Assembly: GCA_951813015.1 (NCBI GenBank)
Contig: CATOTG010000004.1
Location: 124,001 to 188,000 of the forward strand
Direction of reading: 5' to 3'
Source: an uncultured Thermoanaerobaculia bacterium
Lineage (GTDB): Bacteria; Acidobacteriota; Thermoanaerobaculia; Multivoradales; Multivoraceae
Length of the DNA: 64,000 nucleotides
The notes beneath the pieces are model-generated. The model saw only the letters and a list, made by a program, of their open reading frames with translations. It did not search any database and was not told the origin of the DNA. A program made the translations under genes and the position numbers. Shown in pieces: positions 16,410 through 25,874 of this stretch (position 1 is the stretch's first letter; each line of letters starts with the position of its first letter).

Positions 16410-18392
16410 TCAAGCTGTCGCCAGTAGCGTCGCGGCGCGGAGCAGGAGGTCCCGCGAGAGCTGGAGGCCGCCTTCCCGGCTCGTTGGCAGCCATACGTCG
16501 GTGAGGTCGTCGGCGAGGCGCCGCAGGTCCGCCGCCAGGTTGGCGCGGACACTCGGGGCGAGTTCGGCGAGGCGCCCGCCCCGGCCGGCGCCGAGGCGCT
16601 CGATGCCGAGGCGGCAGCACCACGCGATGAGCTGGCAGGTCCAGTCCAGCGAGGCGTGGCCTGGGTCGGCGCCGCCCACGGCCAGACGCTCGCGGATGGA
16701 GGCCAGCCGAGCGAACGTCCGCTGGAGTCTGGAGATGCTGAGCCGCCGGAAGCGCCGGTGGGTGAGGTCGTCGTCGATGAACCGGAGGAGGTAGAAGAGG
16801 GTGGTCCCGTTCATCACCGGGCCGCCGCAGTCGAGGTCGATGGCGCCGAGGTCGACCACCGTCCGCGCCAGCGTCTCGTCGCCGTCGTAGACGAAGCGGC
16901 TGGCGTGCCCGAGCCAGGCCTCTTCGTCGCGTTCAGGACCGGTAGCCGCTTCGGCTGCCGCATCGACGGACCAGGCGAAACCGGCGCCGATGGACAGCGG
17001 CAGCTCGGCGATCGCAGGCGGCTGCAGGTGTCCGTGGTCGCCCCAATCGGTGATGAGCAGTCCCCGGGCGCCGGCATCCAACCCCGCGGTCGCCGCGGAA
17101 GCGAGGTTGCCGACCGCGTTCTGCAGACGGCCGCCGAAGCTGTTCCAGCTGCTGGTGCCGGGGCAGACCCAGAACTGGCGGCCGCAGGCCGCCAGACGGG
17201 CACACTGGTCGGCGAACGGGTGATCGGCCTCGTAGCCCCAGCACAGTGCGACCGCGTCTTCGGGGATGCGGTCGATCACTTCGGGGTGCTCGAGGATGAT
17301 GTCGCCCCAGAACAGCATCTGGCGGCCGCGCTCCGCGACGAGACCGTGAACCTGGTGCAGGAAGTCCAGGTACACGGCCGGTTTGCCCCGCTCCTCGCAT
17401 GCCTCGGCGGAGTGCCCGCGGCCCAGGTCGAACGTCTCGTCGAGGCCGACGTTGAAGCGCCGGCTGCCGAACCGGGGCAGCAGTTCGTCGTAGAGCCCCG
17501 CGAGCAGCTCGAGGACCTGCGGGTCGGTGGCGCACAGGCTGAACGGCTCGGGGTCGATGGAGAAGGGATGCCGGAAGCCCTCGGGCACTTCGGCCAGCGG
17601 CCGGTACCGGTCGTGGACCAGCCAGCGGTGGAAGTGGCCGAAGCTGTTCTGGTTTGGCGTCAGTTCGATGAACCGCTGCCGGCAACGGGCATCGAGCCCC
17701 CGGATCTCCTCGGCGGTGAACGGCGAGGCATCGCGCCAGACCTCCTCGTGGTCCGTGTAGGCGTACGTGTGTTCGACGTAGAGCTGGAGGTGGTTGATCT
17801 TCCACTCGGCGAGCCGGTCGATCAGGCGTTCCAGGTACGCCATCGTGGGCACCCGGTTCCGGCTGACGTCGAGCATCGCGCCGCGGATTCCGAAGTCGGG
17901 CCGGTCTTCGATCTCGACGGCGGAGACCTCGAGTCCGGAATCCGTCTCGCGGCCTTCCGACGCAATCCACTGTCGCAGCGTCGCGGCGGCCCGGAACAGC
18001 CCGGTCGGCGTTGCGGCGTGAACCTTGATGCCGTCCCGGTCGATCTGCAGGAGGTAGCTCTCATCCGTGGGAACGACAACTCGCGGTTCGTCTGTCCGTC
18101 CGCCTTCCGGATGACCGGAGGGGGTGGAGTCGAGAACAATGCGGCAGGCGACGCCGGCTCCGTTCCCGGTCACGTCGCCTCCCGCATCCTGAACCGCGAG
18201 GCGCCTCGAGGCGCTCGCCAGGGTGCGGCGGAGGCCGGCAACCGCGAACGCCAGTTCTTCCGCGGCGGCGCCGCGGTCCGGCGCGTCGACCGGCGTGGTG
18301 ATCTCAAGCCCGACCGCCGCGCCCTCGGGAACGACCAGGGGAGGGTCGGCGTCAGGCTGCTCGACCCGCCGCGGCGGCGGCCAGAGAGTCAT
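16410..18392 (-). CDS. Glycoside hydrolase family 20 beta-N-acetylhexosaminidase
   Basis: Releases terminal beta-linked GlcNAc/GalNAc from chitin-, glycan- or peptidoglycan-derived oligosaccharides. The ATG at 18392 gives 660 residues. Seen: an N-terminal GH20b-like domain (to about residue 145); then the TIM barrel starting DFGIRGAMLDVSRNRVPTMA; NHLQLYVEHTYAY; LTPNQNSFGHFHRW; and the catalytic Asp-Glu pair in RFNVGLDETFDLG (about residue 325), the acid/base and its neighbour that positions the substrate 2-acetamido group. No clear signal peptide, so it may act in the cytoplasm on imported sugars. It begins 10 bp after the stop of the VOC gene and is probably co-transcribed. Confidence 0.88.
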   Translation of the reverse strand: MTLWPPPRRVEQPDADPPLVVPEGAAVGLEITTPVDAPDRGAAAEELAFAVAGLRRTLASASRRLAVQDAGGDVTGNGAGVACRIVLDSTPSGHPEGGRTDEPRVVVPTDESYLLQIDRDGIKVHAATPTGLFRAAATLRQWIASEGRETDSGLEVSAVEIEDRPDFGIRGAMLDVSRNRVPTMAYLERLIDRLAEWKINHLQLYVEHTYAYTDHEEVWRDASPFTAEEIRGLDARCRQRFIELTPNQNSFGHFHRWLVHDRYRPLAEVPEGFRHPFSIDPEPFSLCATDPQVLELLAGLYDELLPRFGSRRFNVGLDETFDLGRGHSAEACEERGKPAVYLDFLHQVHGLVAERGRQMLFWGDIILEHPEVIDRIPEDAVALCWGYEADHPFADQCARLAACGRQFWVCPGTSSWNSFGGRLQNAVGNLASAATAGLDAGARGLLITDWGDHGHLQPPAIAELPLSIGAGFAWSVDAAAEAATGPERDEEAWLGHASRFVYDGDETLARTVVDLGAIDLDCGGPVMNGTTLFYLLRFIDDDLTHRRFRRLSISRLQRTFARLASIRERLAVGGADPGHASLDWTCQLIAWCCRLGIERLGAGRGGRLAELAPSVRANLAADLRRLADDLTDVWLPTSREGGLQLSRDLLLRAATLLATA

Positions 18393-18402
18393 CGGCGACC
18401 CG

Positions 18403-19068
18403 TCAGGCCGGGTCCACCCTGATGCTGACGCCGGTCGGGCTCGCGTAGCGGCCGCCCCCTCCAACTGGGGATGACCATGCGAGATGGTCGATCGCCCGCC
18501 CCGCGGTGGCCTGCAGCTCGTCGTCCGTCTCCCGGAACAACACCCGCATCGTGCCGTAGTTCACGGCGAGGAGAATGTCCTTGAAGGTCTCGGCCTTTCC
18601 TGGCGCGCGCTCCAGCAGCCAGGCGCGGTCCTTCTCCCAGTCGGGACCAAGGATGTGGACGTGGTGGAAGCCGGGGTGGTTCGCGTCTTCCAGGAGTTCG
18701 ATCTTCGCGCCCCAGGGATCCGTCACGAAGGAGATGTAGAGCTTCGCCGGTCCGAAGTGTCTCGGTTCCCAGAACTCCGTCGCGCCGTCTTCGAGCATGG
18801 CGGCGTGGATCTCGTCGAGGTTCTCGACCGACCAGCCGGAGTGGTCGAGTCCCGTGCCGATGCTGGGACCGGGCGCGTCCGCATCTCGCCAGCGAAGCTC
18901 CGCGGCGCCGCTGCCTGCCTGGAACCGGGCGGCGACCATGCGGTCGTCGCCGTCCGCTGCGTCGCCGTCGATCAGAGCGCCGCCGAAGTGCCGCGCGTAC
19001 CAGGCGGCCGCGGCGGCCGGGTCGTTGGCGTTGAGCGCCAGGTGGTCGAATCGACACGTGTCGGTCAT
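18403..19068 (-). CDS. VOC (glyoxalase/dioxygenase superfamily) protein, two-module
   Basis: 221 residues from the ATG at 19068. Seen: two vicinal-oxygen-chelate beta-alpha modules, the first starting RFDHLALNANDPAAAAAWY and ending YISFVTDPWGAKIELLE, the second with FHHVHILGPDWEKDRAWLLE and AIDHLAWSSP. The metal-ligand pattern (His near each module start, Glu at module end) is present at least in the first module. Substrate unknown. First gene of a likely two-gene unit with the GH20 enzyme. Divergent from recD2 across a 274-bp gap in which I see no further gene. Confidence 0.8.
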   Translation of the reverse strand: MTDTCRFDHLALNANDPAAAAAWYARHFGGALIDGDAADGDDRMVAARFQAGSGAAELRWRDADAPGPSIGTGLDHSGWSVENLDEIHAAMLEDGATEFWEPRHFGPAKLYISFVTDPWGAKIELLEDANHPGFHHVHILGPDWEKDRAWLLERAPGKAETFKDILLAVNYGTMRVLFRETDDELQATAGRAIDHLAWSSPVGGGGRYASPTGVSIRVDPA

Positions 19069-19342
19069 GGACGGAACTCCTCGAACGATTGGGGGAACGG
19101 TGGGAAGGCCGGTGATTGTGACACCGAAGAACCCGGTTTGCCGACATCGGCGTCCACTGCGTGGCGGCAAGCGGCCTCCCGGTGGCGGTCTGCACGTGCC
19201 GATGACGCCCCGGACGGACGGCTGTTCGGAAACACGACGCCGCTCTTCTCGCGGACCAGACGAGCTGGTACAACGAGATACGTTCGGGTCGGCCGCGAAT
19301 CCGAGACGAAACAACGCGCGCCGTCGGCGTAAGCTCTGCCTC

Positions 19343-21607
19343 GTGACGGAGTTGCCCGCGGGCCCGGAGGCATCCGGGAACTCGACCGCGACGGCCGGAG
19401 AACGCAAGGCCCTGACGGGCGTCGTGGAGCGGGTCGTCTTCCACAACCGGGAGAACGGCTTCGTGGTGCTCGGCGTGCGTCTGCGCGGCGGGTACCAGCC
19501 GGCGACGGTGGTTGGCAGGTTGCCGGTGGTCTCGCAGGGGGACACGATCCGGGCGTCGGGTACGTGGCGCAGGGACGCAAAGCACGGCATTCAGTTCAGG
19601 GCCGACCTGCTCGCCGTGTCGCCGCCGGACTCGCTCGACGGCATTCGCCGCTACCTCGGCTCGGGAAAGGTGAAGGGCGTCGGACCGAAGATGGCCAAGC
19701 GCCTGGTGAAGGCATTCGGCAAGGACGTCTTCGAGGTAATCGAGAACGAGCCGGAACGTCTGAAGGAAGTTCCCGGAATCGGCCCCAAGCGGGCAGAGAG
19801 CCTTGGCGCCGGCTTCAAGGACCAGAAGGCGGTACGTGAGATCATGGTGTTCCTGCAGGAGCACGGCCTAGGATCGGCTCGCGCTGCCCGGATCTACCGC
19901 GCCTACGGCGCCGACGCGCCTACCCTCCTGGCCGACGACCCCTACCGGCTGGCGCGAGAGATCCGGGGCATCGGCTTCCGGATCGCCGACGGTATCGGCG
20001 CGAGTCTGGGCATCGACGGCGAGGGGTTGCCGCGAGCCCGCGCCGGCCTGACCTACGTACTTGAGCAAGCGCGCGCGGCGGGCCACTGTGGATTGCCCCG
20101 GGAGGCGCTTTTCGAGGAGGCCCACGAGAAGCTCGGGAAGGGCCGGCGGCCCGGTGAAGTGCTGAAGATTCGACAGGAGATCCTGGTTCAGGCGCTGGAT
20201 GAGGAAATGCGCGCGGGTCGGCTGGCCGCCGCAAGGCTGGGCGGCGGCGAAGCGATCTTTCTGCCGATGCTGCTCGAAGCCGAACGGGCGATCGCTCGCC
20301 GGCTGGCGGAACTGTGCAGCGCCGATCCGCCGCCCTGGTCGGACATCGACGCCACCGTTGCGTTGCCCTGGGTCGAGAAGCAGCTCGAAGTGACCTTGGC
20401 GCCGTCCCAGCGTGCCGCGGTGGAGGCTTGCTTGCGCTCGCGGGTTACGGTGATTACCGGTGGTCCCGGCGTAGGCAAGACGACCCTCGTCAACGCGTTG
20501 CTTCGGATCCTGGACGCCCGGAACGTCCGCTGCGATCTCTGCGCGCCGACCGGCCGGGCAGCCAAGCGGTTGGGGGAGAGCACCGGTGAGGCGGCGAAGA
20601 CGATCCATCGGCTACTCCAGATCGACCCGAAGAACGGCGTTTTCCAACGCAACCGGCAAAAGCCCCTCCAGTGCGGCTTGCTGATCGTTGATGAGTCCTC
20701 GATGGTCGACGTCGAGTTGATGGCGGCACTGCTGCAGGCCTTGCCCGCGGAGGGCTCCCTGCTCCTGATCGGCGACGCGGACCAACTGCCGTCGGTTGGC
20801 CCGGGCCAGGTGTTGCGGGACCTGATCGACTCCGGCGCGATCCCGGTGGCGCGGCTGGTGGAGATCTTTCGGCAGGCGGGCGACAGCCGAATCGTTCGCA
20901 ACGCCCACCGCGTGAACCAGGGCTACGTCCCGGAACTCGAGTCGAGGTCTGAAGAACTGAGCGATTTCTACTTCGTGCCGGCGGAGGGCGCGGAGGACGC
21001 GCAGGAGAAGATCGCGCGGATCGTCGCTGGCCGGATACCGGCTCGCTTCGGTCTCGATCGGGTGACGGACATCCAGGTGTTGTCGCCGATGAATCGTGGA
21101 CCCCTCGGCGCCCGCACGCTCAACGGGATCCTGCAAGGCGTGTTGAACCCGGCCCCCGAGTCGGGCGCGGTCGAGGTCGAGCGCTTCGGCTGGAACTACC
21201 GGCTCGACGACAAGGTGATGCAGACGGCGAACGACTACGACAAGGACGTGTTCAACGGCGACCTGGGCCGGGTGCTCTCCATCGACCCGGGAGAACAGAA
21301 GATGACGATCAAGTTCGATCGCCGCCCGAGCATCGAGTATCCGTTTGCGGATCTGGACCGGCTCATGCTCGCCTACGCGGTCACCGTCCACAAGTCGCAG
21401 GGCTCCGAGTATCCGGCGGTCGTCGTACCGATCTCCACCCACCACTACGTGATGCTGCGCCGCAACCTCCTGTACACGGCGATCACCAGGGCCAGCCGCC
21501 TCGTTGTCATCGTCGGTCAGGAGAGGGCGTTGCGGATGGCAGTCAACGAGTCCTCCGACCTGCGTCGGTATTCGACTCTCCGCGAACGACTGGCGGCGCT
21601 CGCCTGA
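19343..21607 (+). CDS. recD2: RecD2-type 5'-3' DNA helicase
   Basis: Superfamily 1B helicase acting in DNA repair independently of RecBC. The GTG at 19343 gives 754 residues, normal for RecD2; an upstream open frame is a shadow. Seen: an N-terminal OB-like domain with VVFHNRENGFVVLGV; helix-hairpin-helix repeats (KVKGVGPKMAKRLV and EVPGIGPKRAESLG, about residues 109-155); Walker A TGGPGVGKTT (372-381); motif II IVDESSMVD (448-456); motif III LLLIGDADQLPSVGPG; and motifs V/VI AYAVTVHKSQGSEYP and RNLLYTAITRA near the C-terminus. No recB or recC nearby, as expected for this class. Confidence 0.95.
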   Translation: MTELPAGPEASGNSTATAGERKALTGVVERVVFHNRENGFVVLGVRLRGGYQPATVVGRLPVVSQGDTIRASGTWRRDAKHGIQFRADLLAVSPPDSLDGIRRYLGSGKVKGVGPKMAKRLVKAFGKDVFEVIENEPERLKEVPGIGPKRAESLGAGFKDQKAVREIMVFLQEHGLGSARAARIYRAYGADAPTLLADDPYRLAREIRGIGFRIADGIGASLGIDGEGLPRARAGLTYVLEQARAAGHCGLPREALFEEAHEKLGKGRRPGEVLKIRQEILVQALDEEMRAGRLAAARLGGGEAIFLPMLLEAERAIARRLAELCSADPPPWSDIDATVALPWVEKQLEVTLAPSQRAAVEACLRSRVTVITGGPGVGKTTLVNALLRILDARNVRCDLCAPTGRAAKRLGESTGEAAKTIHRLLQIDPKNGVFQRNRQKPLQCGLLIVDESSMVDVELMAALLQALPAEGSLLLIGDADQLPSVGPGQVLRDLIDSGAIPVARLVEIFRQAGDSRIVRNAHRVNQGYVPELESRSEELSDFYFVPAEGAEDAQEKIARIVAGRIPARFGLDRVTDIQVLSPMNRGPLGARTLNGILQGVLNPAPESGAVEVERFGWNYRLDDKVMQTANDYDKDVFNGDLGRVLSIDPGEQKMTIKFDRRPSIEYPFADLDRLMLAYAVTVHKSQGSEYPAVVVPISTHHYVMLRRNLLYTAITRASRLVVIVGQERALRMAVNESSDLRRYSTLRERLAALA

Positions 21608-21650
21608 ACCCTGCCGTTCCAGTTTCCGCCGACGAGGCCCGCCGATCCGG

Positions 21651-22058
21651 TCAGCCGCCGCTCGGGCCTGGCAGCGGATTGACGATGGCGAGGCCCCGGA
21701 CGCGCTGGCCTGCCTGGAGGTCTTCCGTCAACAAGGTGTCGCACTTCGCTTCGAGCGCGGAGGCCACGATCAGGGAGTCGTAGAAGCTGAAACCGTGCTG
21801 CCTCGCCAGATCGACGGCGGTCTCGTGCGTCTCGATGCTGATCGGCCGGACAGGGTCGAGAACGATCCGTACGTCCGCCACCGCTTCCGCAATCTCGTCC
21901 CAATCGCGCTTGAACTTGCGGCGGAGAACGGCGACGAACTCGTTGAGCACCTGCACGCTGATCACGCCGCCCGCAAGAATGGCCTGCCGTGCCGCCACGC
22001 TTCTGGGGTCCGAGGTCTGGGCGTAGACGAGCAGATTCGTGTCGAGAAAGGGCCTCAC
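21651..22058 (-). CDS. PIN-domain toxin (VapC-like)
   Basis: 135 residues from the GTG at 22058, which overlaps the antitoxin stop (GTGA). Seen: PFLDTNLLVYAQ (first Asp), VSVQVLNEFVAVLRRKF (Glu), FYDSLIVASALEAKCDTLLT (Asp) and EDLQAGQ (Asp), the four acidic residues of PIN nucleases. Likely an RNase toxin controlled by the AbrB-type protein before it. A second toxin-antitoxin locus about 6 kb from fitAB. Confidence 0.9.
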   Translation of the reverse strand: MRPFLDTNLLVYAQTSDPRSVAARQAILAGGVISVQVLNEFVAVLRRKFKRDWDEIAEAVADVRIVLDPVRPISIETHETAVDLARQHGFSFYDSLIVASALEAKCDTLLTEDLQAGQRVRGLAIVNPLPGPSGG

Positions 22059-22297
22059 CGCGCGCGCTGTCTCTCGTTCGCCGCGTTTCGGTCGAAGACG
22101 TATCCGTCCGGCAACGCCCATGCCCGGCGTCGCATCCGTTCGACGGCTCGCTGCCGACGCGGGTCTTTCCCGACGACCAACCCTCCCGGCGTCCTGGCCA
22201 CGATCTGGACCTCGTCGCCGGCTCTGAGATCAAGGTTGTCGACGAGCGCCTTGGGAAGGCGGACGGCCAGACTGTTGCCCCACTTGGCGACGCGCAT
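22055..22297 (-). CDS. AbrB/MazE-type antitoxin
   Basis: 80 residues from the ATG at 22297. Seen: a swapped-hairpin AbrB fold MRVAKWGNSLAVRLPKALVD, then LDLRAGDEVQIVARTPGGLVV, typical of MazE/VapB, then an Arg-rich C-terminal tail that would contact the toxin. Coupled to the PIN toxin by a 4-base overlap. A longer upstream frame belongs to the transposase pseudogene and is not part of this gene. Confidence 0.88.
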   Translation of the reverse strand: MRVAKWGNSLAVRLPKALVDNLDLRAGDEVQIVARTPGGLVVGKDPRRQRAVERMRRRAWALPDGYVFDRNAANERQRAR

Positions 22298-22367
22298 GAT
22301 CAACCTCCCGATGATATCCATTGCGGATGTGTATATCACGGCCGCCCCCGACTGGTCGCCAGGCGGT

Positions 22368-23389
22368 GGCAAACAGGCACGGGCGGTGGAAGTTGAGGAA
22401 GGGCGAGAGCGTGTCGCGGGCGAACGCGTTGACCTCGCGGGCAAAGAGCCTTAGGGGATGTGCCGGTAGCCGAAGTGCCGGCGGATCACGTTGCCGTTCC
22501 TGGACTCGACCAGCGGGTTGTCATTGCTGCGTCGAGGGCGCGACTTGGTGAACTCCGGGACGTGGAGCCCTTTCAGCATCTCGACCACCCTGTGGTTGAT
22601 GTGCTCCGAGCCGTTGTCGGCGTGGAAGCCCCGTACCTTGAAGGGGCAAGCCTCGATGAGCTCCTTGAGCACGGGCAGGAGGCAGCGCTCCGAGATGGCG
22701 CGCACCGTCGCCACGTGCTCCCATTGCGTCACCTCGTCGACCACGTTGACGTGGTACACGCCCTTCTCGCTGTCCTTGTCCCCGTGATGCACCGTGTCGA
22801 CGCGCAGGAAGCCCGGCCGACCCTTCGGCCTGGGCTTGCGGCGCTCGCCGATCGAGACCGCAGTGGCCCGCGTCTTCTTTGAACGTGGTGCGGCGGCGCC
22901 GGTACGTCGTGGACTTGCGCAGGTTGTAGAACTGGCCGTTCGAGATGCCGGCCAGACGCTCGAAGCGCTTGTCGCCGTACTCCTCGAGCATCCGCCGCAT
23001 TACCGCGCGCGTGGCGTGCCCGCACAGGTGGTCAAGCGCCGCGTCGACCCCAGGCCAGAAGACCGATGTCGCCCTTCGTGTAGCGGCGACGGAAGGCATG
23101 AGCCTGCGCGCCGCGGCGGTCCCGGATGCGGCCCGTGTCCAAATACTGCCGGATCAGGCGCGTCACCTGCGACTCCGACTTCCCGGTCATCTTCCTCAGA
23201 TACGCCCGGATCGAGCCCTTGTCGCGCCGCGGCAGCGCGCGTTAACGGAACTTGACCAGCGTCTCGACGATGAAGGAGTAAAGCCGAAACGCGGTCGGCA
23301 AGCACAAAGTCCACCGCCTCGTTGCCCGACAGGAAACGGCGAACCTCCTCAAGTGTCTGATGTCCGTGGGTCTGGAGAGTCAAGATCAT
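22368..23389 (-). pseudogene. IS481-like DDE transposase, decayed and 3'-truncated
   Basis: Relative of the transposase at 10225-11484. From the ATG at 23389 it reads ILTLQTHGHQTLEEVRRFLS, then shifts frame several times: HTH part TGKSESQVTRLIRQYLDTG; VMRRMLEEYGDKRFERLAGI; then MHHGDKDSEKGVYHVNVVDE, FHADNGSEHINHRV and NPLVESRNGNVIRRHFGYRH. After a stop at about 22451 a further frame gives REVNAFARDTLSPFLNFHRP, after which homology ends near 22368. The bases just upstream of the ATG (GGGGATCATCGGAGGATGAT) match the intact copy at 10209, so the element start is preserved while its 3' end is lost. Confidence 0.88.
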
Positions 23390-23471
23390 CCTCCGATGAT
23401 CCCCGATCCCACCCGGCTCACGCTTGTGTGTTCCACTTCAGGCCGAGGGAGGTTGATGTCAGGACGCTCAC

Positions 23472-23499
23472 GCAATCCGCAATCCGCAGTCCGCAGTCC
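23472..23499. repeat. Four tandem 7-bp repeats (GCAATCC x2, GCAGTCC x2)
   Basis: Perfect period-7 array in the noncoding stretch before the IS110 transposase. It could be slippage DNA or part of the element end. Confidence 0.9.
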
Positions 23500-23618
23500 G
23501 GAGCCGCCGGGCCTGTGGAAAACGCGGTGTTTCGCGGATTTCGCGTTGCGGCGCCGAAGCGAGGTTGCGGCAGGCGTCGCAACGAGTTCAGACTTCCCCG
23601 CCTCTCGCGGGGGATTGG

Positions 23619-23648
23619 CCGCCTCGGGTCTGGCCGGACCCGAGGCGG
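23619..23648 (+). other. Strong hairpin (12-bp stem, 6-nt loop)
   Basis: CCGCCTCGGGTC (23619-23630), loop TGGCCG, GACCCGAGGCGG (23637-23648): a perfect inverted repeat. No T-run follows on the plus strand, so it is not an obvious terminator. It is better explained as RNA structure of the IS110 noncoding end or as an insertion target palindrome. Confidence 0.75.
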
Positions 23649-23790
23649 GCGGCGGGTCGGACCGTTACTTCACGCTGGGTTGAGCCCCGGAGGTGAGCTT
23701 GGTCGGCCCGTCGCACCCCATCCTGCGCGTCCTGAACGGATGCATGGGCATCAAGGCCCGAACAACCAACAAGCAAAGGAGACGCAGGAC

Positions 23791-24781
23791 ATGACCGACC
23801 GGAGCCTACAGGCCGTTGCCGGCATTGATGTCGGCAAGCAATGGCTCGACGTTTACATCGACCCGCTTGACCTGGCGCGCCGGTTCGAGAACACGCAGCT
23901 CGGCCGCCGCGCCCTGTGCAAGTGGTTGCACGGGTTCGGGGTGCGCCGCGCGGTCTTTGAACCGACCGGCCGCTACCACCGCCGGCTGCACCAGTGCCTT
24001 GCCGCAGGCGGCTGCGAGACCGTTCTGGTGCAACCGGCCCGTGCTCGTCGTTTTCGCCCAGGCGTTCGGGAAGCTCGCCAAGACGGATCGCGTCGATGCG
24101 GCGATGTTGGCCCGGCTGGGGCGTCTGGATGGCATGGAGGCGACGCCGCCAACGGCGGAGAGCCTTCGGCAACTCAAGGACCTCGTGCTGATCCGCAGGC
24201 GATTCGTCGACGAACGCGCCGACCTGGGGAAGTTGGCCTCGGAACTCGAATCCAGGGCCGGCCTGCGGCAGGTGCGGCTGCAACTGCGCTGTCTCGCTAC
24301 CCGCGTTGCGGTGCTTGACCGGGAGATTCTCGCCGCGATCGAAGCCGATGAAGGGCTTGCCCGCCGAGCCGAGATACTGCGGTCGATCCCCGGAGTCGGC
24401 CCCGCCACCGTCGCCAGCCTGATCGCCAACATGCCGGAACTCGGAAGTCTTGACCGGCGCGCGGCAGCCGCCCTGCTCGGAACGGCGCCTTGGGCCAACG
24501 ACAGCGGCAAGCACCAGGGCCGTCGCCATGTACGAGGCGGCCGCGCTGCGCCCAGACGAGCCATGTACATGGCCGCGCTGGCGGCGGTCCGCTTCAATCC
24601 CCCTCAGCGCGACTTCTACCGCGGACTCCGCGAAGCCGGCAAGGACCACAACGTCGCCCTCGTCGCGGTCATGAGAAAGCTCGTCATTCTCGCCAACGTC
24701 CTCTTGCAGCAAGATCGCCTCTGGTTGCCCCAACCGCCCCCGGCGCCGAAGGCCGCGGAAGAGTCGGAATGCACCGCCTGA
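23791..24781 (+). pseudogene. IS110-family DEDD transposase (one frameshift)
   Basis: The ATG at 23791 gives an N-terminal RuvC-like part: AVAGIDVGKQWLDVYIDP (Asp), RAVFEPTGRYHRRL (Glu) and CETVLVQPARARRF. A surplus T in the T4 run 24051-24054 then breaks the frame. The second part continues in +1 with AFGKLAKTDRVDAAMLARLG (two Asp), then a coiled coil and the C-terminal Transposase_20 domain LRSIPGVGPATVASLIANMP, with RAMYMAALAAVRFNP carrying on to AVMRKLVILANVLL. Removing one T gives a complete protein of about 329 residues with all DEDD residues, so the lesion may be recent or a sequencing error. Confidence 0.9.
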
Positions 24782-24914
24782 CAGCCCTCTTGACAACACG
24801 GATGCTCACCTCTCACTGGATTCACGCTCCCCGTTCACGCTCGCTTCTCGCTGGACAGCTCTGGGACAAGGCTCGGTGGCACTGAGTGGTATTCTTCTGG
24901 GGGCCAGCGTCTCG

Positions 24915-25604
24915 ATGCGCAAAGGACGAATCTTGCGAAGAACTGCCGTTGCATCCGCCCTGCTTCTTGCCCTCGCCTTCCCAGGGGCCGCGGTCCCGCA
25001 GGCTCTGGCAGCCCTTGAACGTGAGAAGGAACGTGAGAAGCTCCGTAGTCTGGACAGCATGTTCAAGGAGCTCAACGACTGCGGCGCAGTGGTCGAGAAG
25101 ATTGTCGATGTCCTTCGTCACGGATGGGCGATCACCCACCAAGACGAGATCAAGGGCAAGAGAGCCGCGAACCAGCAGTTGGGACGGGCGTTGTTCGGCG
25201 GGGTGGCTGGCACGCTGCAGGGTGCTGGAGCAGTCCTACCGCCGATACCGAGGGCCAGGGGCGGGCTGGAGATCGAACCTCCCTCCCGGAAGAAGTACCG
25301 GCAGCAGATGGAAGAGGAATTCAGGGAATGGGTGTTCAGGGGCGGCCGAAGGTCATGCACCGATCGCGCCCGCGATCTCGCTTGGTCATACGCTCCGGCC
25401 ATCGCGACTGAGTGCGTCGATCTCCCCAGTAGACCGATCGACACACTGCGAACGTCCGGCGAGTTCTACGGGCATGACCGGTCGGCGGTTCGGCTTGAAG
25501 TCCTTCATCGGTACCGAGGTGCCGTCCGGAGCCGGGAGTGGTCCGGCACATGCGCCGAGTACGCAGAGGCTCTAGCCGCCGACGCGTGGGTGCTGGACCC
25601 GTGA
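24915..25604 (+). CDS. Exported protein of unknown function
   Basis: Not recognised. The ATG at 24915 is preferred over the one at 24876 because it places a clean signal peptide at the start (basic MRKGRILRR, hydrophobic ASALLLALAFPGAAV, cleavage near PQALA); 229 residues. The mature part has a charged helix EREKEREKLRSLDSMFKEL, a Gly/Ala-rich middle (RALFGGVAGTLQGAGAVLPP), and four cysteines that could form two disulfides. Probably periplasmic. It lies directly after the IS110 element, with no operon partner; 25605-25874 holds only a weak 79-codon open frame that I do not support. Confidence 0.6.
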   Translation: MRKGRILRRTAVASALLLALAFPGAAVPQALAALEREKEREKLRSLDSMFKELNDCGAVVEKIVDVLRHGWAITHQDEIKGKRAANQQLGRALFGGVAGTLQGAGAVLPPIPRARGGLEIEPPSRKKYRQQMEEEFREWVFRGGRRSCTDRARDLAWSYAPAIATECVDLPSRPIDTLRTSGEFYGHDRSAVRLEVLHRYRGAVRSREWSGTCAEYAEALAADAWVLDP

Positions 25605-25874
25605 GGGTGGCGCTTGGCGAGTCCCGGACAGTGTGGAGGCTGCCGGTGGTGGCGCCGGACTCTGCTCCAGGGGCCGTCCCCGGTGGCGACGGTCACGGAC
25701 GCCATCACCCGAGCGACCGCGCAAATCCCCGACGGGGGCACCGTCACCCGGCCTGCCGGGTCGGGCACGGTGAGCCTCACTGTCGGCCTGTGGACAAACG
25801 GGAGCGGCCATTACACGACCGACGCAGCCGGATCTGCGATTGTTCTCCCGTAGGCAGCCGTCGACGCAGCCGCG

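Larger units (their letters stand above)
23402..23790 (+). other. Noncoding end of the IS110 element: repeats and a strong hairpin, candidate bridge RNA region
   Basis: 389 bp with no supported gene, directly upstream of the IS110 transposase. It holds a 7-bp tandem repeat (23472-23499) and a 12-bp perfect stem with a 6-base loop (23619-23648). IS110-family elements are known to carry a structured guide (bridge) RNA in a noncoding end, upstream of the recombinase gene in well-studied members. Placing one here is an inference from position and structure; the element boundaries could not be fixed. Confidence 0.45.

Noticed and set aside
18797..19342. Longer RecD2 start
   Set aside because: The upstream part overlaps the VOC gene antisense and is Arg/Ser-rich noise; the GTG at 19343 gives the family length.
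25614..25853. 79-codon ORF after the exported protein
   Set aside because: Short, no ribosome site, no recognisable fold; not enough evidence.
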